Shown here in pieces: positions 59,759 through 64,000 of a stretch of 64,000 bases of DNA. Location of the stretch: assembly GCA_009773635.1 (NCBI GenBank), contig WSYC01000005.1, positions 1-64,000 of the forward strand, written 5' to 3'. A program made the translations under genes and the position numbers. The stretch's first letter is position 1; every line of letters starts with the position of its first letter. The notes beneath the pieces are model-generated. The model was not told the origin of the DNA, searched no databases, and saw only the letters and a program-made list of their open reading frames with translations. The DNA comes from Beijerinckiaceae bacterium. GTDB taxonomy: Bacteria; Pseudomonadota; Alphaproteobacteria; Rhizobiales; Beijerinckiaceae.

Positions 59759-60010
59759 TCAATCCTTTTTGTCTTCCTTGTCGTCCTCGTCTTCGTCCTT
59801 GTCGTCCTCATCTTCGTCTTCGTCTTCGGCGTTCTCTTTATCGTCTTCCTCGAACTCAACGGCTTCGAGGCAAATGGCCGGAAGCTTCTCACGGTGGAAA
59901 ACTTCGGCCACCTCCGCAAACCACACGCACTCGACCTGATCGCCATCGCTCAGAACGGTCATCGCAGGGCCGCCCGACTTAACCTGTACCACATCGCCGA
60001 TATTGAACAT
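59759..60010 (-). CDS. DUF2158 (YodC-like) protein with long Asp/Glu/Lys C-terminal tail
   Basis: MFNIGDVVQVKSGGPAMTVLSDGDQVECVWF...EFEEDDKENAEDEDEDEDDKDEDEDDKEDKKD. Confidence 0.8.
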   Translation of the reverse strand: MFNIGDVVQVKSGGPAMTVLSDGDQVECVWFAEVAEVFHREKLPAICLEAVEFEEDDKENAEDEDEDEDDKDEDEDDKEDKKD

Positions 60011-60075
60011 GTGCCTCTCCCTTGTTGGCGACTCAACGCTATCGACGCTGCGTGACAGGTTTAATGCCAGCCGGC

Positions 60076-60969
60076 TTACGGCCAGCGCACGCTCGGCGGC
60101 ATCGAGGAGAGGATCGACTCAATATTGCCGCCGGTTTTCAGCCCGAAGATCGTGCCGCGATCATAAAGCAGATTGAACTCGACATAGCGCCCGCGCCGCA
60201 CCTGCTGCTCGTGCCGATCCGCCTCTGTCCAGCTTTTCCCGATGTTGGCGCGGAGGATCGGCATATAGGCGCCAAGAAACGCCTCGCCGACGGCTTGCGT
60301 GAACGCGAAGTCCGCCTCCCAGTCGCCAGCGAGATAATCGTAGAAAATGCCGCCGATGCCGCGCGGCTCGTCGCGGTGCTTGAGGTGGAAATACTCGTCG
60401 CACCAAGCCTTGTAGCGCGCATAATCCTGCCCGTGGGCGTCGCAGGGCGCCCTCATCGCCGCATGGAAGGCGCGGGCATCGGCGTCTTCCTGCGTCCGTC
60501 GCCGGTCGAGCACGGGGGTCAGGTCCGCGCCGCCGCCGAACCAGGCCTTCGAGGTCACGACGAAGCGCGTGTTCATGTGCACCGTCGGCGCGTTCGGGTT
60601 CCACGGGTGCGCGATCAGCGAGATGCCGGTGGCGGCAAAGCGCGGGTCTTCCGCCGCACCGGGGATCTGCCCCGCGAATTCCGGCGCGAAGGTTCCGTGG
60701 ACATGGCTGACATGAACGCCGGCCTTCTCGAACACCCGGCCGCGCAGCATGCCCATCCGGCCGCCGCCGCCGGGCGTGCCATCATGGTTGGTGCGCTCCC
60801 AGGGCTTGAACTCGGCCTTGCCGGGCGCGCCCGCCTCATCGAAGAACGGCCCCTGGGCTTCCCGTTCGATGGCTTCGAAGGCGTCGATGATTCGCGCCTG
60901 AAGGCTCATGAACCACGCCGAGGCGCGCTCGCGGCGGGATGTCACGGTGCTATCCTCGATCAGTGACAT
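60076..60969 (-). CDS. hemF: oxygen-dependent coproporphyrinogen III oxidase
   Basis: [81 protein letters not shown]. Confidence 0.96.
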   Translation of the reverse strand: MSLIEDSTVTSRRERASAWFMSLQARIIDAFEAIEREAQGPFFDEAGAPGKAEFKPWERTNHDGTPGGGGRMGMLRGRVFEKAGVHVSHVHGTFAPEFAGQIPGAAEDPRFAATGISLIAHPWNPNAPTVHMNTRFVVTSKAWFGGGADLTPVLDRRRTQEDADARAFHAAMRAPCDAHGQDYARYKAWCDEYFHLKHRDEPRGIGGIFYDYLAGDWEADFAFTQAVGEAFLGAYMPILRANIGKSWTEADRHEQQVRRGRYVEFNLLYDRGTIFGLKTGGNIESILSSMPPSVRWP

Positions 60970-61018
60970 CGTGTCATCCTTCTTTCGGTTCATCCTGATC
61001 CGGCAATGGGCCCGCCGG

Positions 61019-61537
61019 TCACGAGGCTGGCATTGGCCTGAGGGGCGGGAAGGCGTCAAGCTGCCGCAGTCCTTCCGCCAGGATTATTCCGCCGGCAATG
61101 GCGATGTTGAGTGAGCGCATCCCGGCGCGAAGCGGGATCGTGATCCGGTGGTCGCACGCGGCGTGAACCGCCTCCGGCACGCCCGCACTTTCCCGACCGA
61201 GCATGAGGATATCGCCCGGCAAAAACATGAAATCGAGATAGTTTTCGCTTGATTTCGTCGTCGCGAGCACGAGGCGATGCCCGTTCTCCCGGCGCCAGCG
61301 GTCGAAATCCGGGAAGGAGCGGTGCCGCCGGATTTCGACGCTCGCGAGATAATCCATGCCGGCGCGGCGCAGGTTCCGGTCCGAGACATCAAAGCCCGCG
61401 GGCTCGATGAGATCGACGGGAATGCCGAGGCACGCCCCGAGCCGGAACAGCGTTCCGGCGTTCTGGGGAATGTCCGGCTCATAGAGTGCCAGCCGCAGGA
61501 CGGCGCCTGCAAGCGAATTTTCCGTTTGATTGACCAT
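61019..61537 (-). CDS. trmL: tRNA (cytidine(34)-2'-O)-methyltransferase
   Basis: [64 protein letters not shown]-type loop; [22 protein letters not shown]. Confidence 0.93.
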   Translation of the reverse strand: MVNQTENSLAGAVLRLALYEPDIPQNAGTLFRLGACLGIPVDLIEPAGFDVSDRNLRRAGMDYLASVEIRRHRSFPDFDRWRRENGHRLVLATTKSSENYLDFMFLPGDILMLGRESAGVPEAVHAACDHRITIPLRAGMRSLNIAIAGGIILAEGLRQLDAFPPLRPMPAS

Positions 61538-61800
61538 GGTTGGGGGGTCTAACGAGGTGGAAGGGGATGGACAAGCGGCAACGACGATGCCATTGAGCCA
61601 TGAATTCAGGATCGTTCCAAACTCCGGTCTGATGCAAGGCTTCGCCGAGAACAGGCGAGGCACCCTGCGGCGAAGGCCAGCCCGGTGATGCCGGGCTTTT
61701 GCGCAGGGCATCTGGAGTGTGGAGCGTCTGGCTTGTCAAACCCGTCAACCCGGACTTGGGGGGCGCTGGCGGGGCTGAGCGATGAGGAAGGACTGACAAC

Positions 61801-62340
61801 GTGGCTGATCAATCGATGAGCGAACCGAACCGCCGTGATTTCCTGCTGCTCGCGACCGGCGCTGCCGGCGCTGTTGCCGCTGGGGGCGCCGTGTGGCCGC
61901 TGATTTCGCAGATGATGCCGGATGCCTCGACGATCGCGGCAGGTGCCCCGGTCGAGGTCGACCTCGCGCCGATCGGCGAGGGCAAGGCGATCACGCTGAA
62001 ATGGCGCGGCAAGCCGATTTTCGTCCGGCACCGCACGAAGGCCGAGATCGAATCCTCCCGCAAGGAAGATTCCCTGATCACGATCGATCCGGAAGCGGAT
62101 TCGAAGCGTGTGAAATCCTTCGAAGGCAAGGCGCAGGACCAGTGGATTGTCGTTTACGGCAGCTGCACCCACCTCGGCTGCGTTCCGACCAGCTTCGCCG
62201 GCGATTTCGGCGGCTGGTATTGCCCGTGCCACGGCTCGCACTACGACAACGCCGGACGCATCCGCCGTGGCCCGGCCCCGAAGAACCTCTTCATCCCGGA
62301 TTATGCTTTTCTGTCCGGTTCCAAGATCCGCATCGGCTGA
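61801..62340 (+). CDS. petA: ubiquinol-cytochrome c reductase Rieske iron-sulfur subunit
   Basis: TAT-like RRDFLLLATGAAGAVAAGG; CTHLGCVPTSFAGDFGGWYCPCHGSHYDNAGRIRRGPAP; GTG start. Confidence 0.96.
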   Translation: MADQSMSEPNRRDFLLLATGAAGAVAAGGAVWPLISQMMPDASTIAAGAPVEVDLAPIGEGKAITLKWRGKPIFVRHRTKAEIESSRKEDSLITIDPEADSKRVKSFEGKAQDQWIVVYGSCTHLGCVPTSFAGDFGGWYCPCHGSHYDNAGRIRRGPAPKNLFIPDYAFLSGSKIRIG

Positions 62341-62406
62341 CGTTTGGCGTGAACGATTTCCGGACGAACGATGTTCGGATGACAGATTTCAAGGTGAGAC
62401 ACGAGA

Positions 62407-63684
62407 ATGGCTGAGCATCATTCCTCCTATGTGCCCTCGACGGGCATCGAGCGCTGGCTCGACGCGCGCCTGCCGATCATCCGGCTGATGCACGATTCGG
62501 CGGTTTCCTACCCGGTTCCGCGCAACCTCAACTACTTCTGGACCTTCGGCGCGATCCTGATGTTCATGCTGGTCGCCCAGCTTGTGACCGGCATCGTGCT
62601 GGCGATGCACTACACGCCGCATGTCGATTTTGCCTTCAATTCGGTCGAAAGCATCATGCGCGACGTGAATTATGGCTGGTTGCTGCGCTACATGCACGCC
62701 AACGGCGCCTCGATGTTCTTCATCGCGGTTTACGTCCATATCGCGCGCGGCATGTATTACGGCTCCTACAAGGCGCCGCGCGAAGTGCTGTGGATCCTCG
62801 GCGTGGTGATTTTCTTGCTGATGATGGCGACGGCGTTCATGGGCTACGTGCTGCCGTGGGGGCAGATGAGCTTCTGGGGCGCGACCGTGATCACCAACCT
62901 GTTCTCGGCGGTGCCGGTGGTGGGCGAGGCGATCGTGACCTGGCTCTGGGGCGGCTATTCGGTCGATAACCCGACGCTGAACCGCTTCTTCTCGCTGCAT
63001 TACCTGCTGCCGTTCATGATTTTCGGCGTCGTGATCCTCCACGTCTGGGCGCTGCACCACGTCGGGCAGAACAACCCGGCCGGTGTCGAGGTCAAGAATG
63101 TCGCCAAGGACACGATGCCCTTCACGCCGTTCGCGACCGTGAAGGACCTCTTCGCGATGGTTGTCTTCATGATCTTCTTCGCGTGGTTCGTGTTCTATCA
63201 GCCGAACTTCCTCGGCCATGCCGACAACTACATTCCGGCAGACCCGCTGAAGACCCCGGCGCATATCGTGCCGGAATGGTACTTCCTGCCGTTCTACGGC
63301 ATCCTGCGGGCCATCCCCGATAAGCTCGGCGGCGTTATCGCCATGTTTGCCTCGATCGCGGTGCTGGCCTTCCTGCCCTGGCTCGATACCTCGAAGGTCA
63401 AGTCCGGCCGTTACCGCCCGACATTCCGGATCTTCTTCTGGATCTTCGTGGTTGTGACGATCCTCTTGGGCTACACCGGCTCGCAGCCGACGGACAAGGT
63501 CGTGCTCAGCCTTGGCGGGCGGACGATCCTCGACATGGTCGGCTTCGCGCAGATCCTGACGGTGATGTACTTCGCTTATTTCTTCGTCGCGCTGCCACTG
63601 CTTGGCCTGTTTGAAAAGCCGAAAGCTGTTCCGGCGTCGATCGCGGACTCGGTCCTCGGCGATAGCGCTGCGGCCCACAAGTGA
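62407..63684 (+). CDS. petB: cytochrome b of bc1 complex
   Basis: [79 protein letters not shown]. Confidence 0.97.
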   Translation: MAEHHSSYVPSTGIERWLDARLPIIRLMHDSAVSYPVPRNLNYFWTFGAILMFMLVAQLVTGIVLAMHYTPHVDFAFNSVESIMRDVNYGWLLRYMHANGASMFFIAVYVHIARGMYYGSYKAPREVLWILGVVIFLLMMATAFMGYVLPWGQMSFWGATVITNLFSAVPVVGEAIVTWLWGGYSVDNPTLNRFFSLHYLLPFMIFGVVILHVWALHHVGQNNPAGVEVKNVAKDTMPFTPFATVKDLFAMVVFMIFFAWFVFYQPNFLGHADNYIPADPLKTPAHIVPEWYFLPFYGILRAIPDKLGGVIAMFASIAVLAFLPWLDTSKVKSGRYRPTFRIFFWIFVVVTILLGYTGSQPTDKVVLSLGGRTILDMVGFAQILTVMYFAYFFVALPLLGLFEKPKAVPASIADSVLGDSAAAHK

Positions 63685-63712
63685 GATGAGACGGGAAGAA
63701 GGAACTGCCAAG

Positions 63713-64000
63713 ATGACAATCGCTTCTCGCTCCCTGATCGCTGCTCTCGCCATTGCCGGTCTGGCAACGGCCGGCTCCTCCGCTCTTGCGGCGGGCGGAA
63801 ACGAGCACCCGCCGGCCCAGAAATGGACCTTCTCCGGGCCGTTCGGCACCTATGATCGCGCCCAGCTCCAGCGTGGGTTCAAGGTCTACAAGGAAGTCTG
63901 CGCCGCCTGCCACGGCCTCGAAAAAGTATCGTTCCGCAATCTCGCGGAAGCGGGCGGTCCGGGGTTCACGGCAGGGCAGGTCAAGACCCTTGCCGCCGAT
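63713..64000 (+). CDS. petC: cytochrome c1, truncated by window edge
   Basis: Signal peptide, WTFSGPFGTYDRAQLQRGFKVYKEVCAACHGLEKVSFRNLAE. Confidence 0.93.
   Translation, partial: MTIASRSLIAALAIAGLATAGSSALAAGGNEHPPAQKWTFSGPFGTYDRAQLQRGFKVYKEVCAACHGLEKVSFRNLAEAGGPGFTAGQVKTLAAD

Noticed and set aside
62389-63849. 486-aa minus-strand ORF opposite petB
   Set aside because: Very R/E/H-rich shadow ORF of a conserved membrane protein gene.

Overview
High-GC alphaproteobacterial chromosomal segment, probably Hyphomicrobiales/Rhizobiales-like (inference from gene content). It is densely coding. I see no tRNA, rRNA, CRISPR array or intact mobile element. From left to right: quinone oxidoreductase and FAD-linked oxidase; xanthine dehydrogenase operon xdhABC with a nucleobase permease; orphan TTT solute-binding protein; a sulfolactate dissimilation cluster (suyA, suyB, suyZ-type exporter, slcC-like, comC-like, GabD-like aldehyde dehydrogenase); a disrupted GntR regulator next to a headless Gfo/Idh fragment, a YihV-like PfkB sugar kinase, a sugar-binding protein, an aldose epimerase and a hydroxypyruvate isomerase-like gene; a TPP enzyme and OpgC; a YeeE/YedE plus TusA sulfur module; a WD40-cytochrome c gene split by a frameshift; a large Mo-formate dehydrogenase locus (Fe-S protein, DUF4444 ligase-like, DUF6505, DUF6352, DUF3305, DUF3306, HTH-TorD fusion, TAT peptide, split fdhA, fdhB, fdhC, mobB, moeA, mobA, fdhD); FNR-like reductase and housekeeping genes; a MoxR/DUF58/DUF4159 operon; NUDIX, cca, hemF, trmL; and petA-petB-petC (petC truncated by the window edge). 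The most interesting signals are: (i) an apparent fusion of a YdaS/Cro-type HTH to a TorD-type chaperone in the FDH locus, with a perfect palindrome upstream; (ii) a sulfolactate cluster beside a YihV-like sulfosugar kinase and a decayed regulator, with shared candidate operator half-sites; (iii) the conserved unknowns of the FDH locus; (iv) several genes interrupted by small deletions or frameshifts that need read-level verification.
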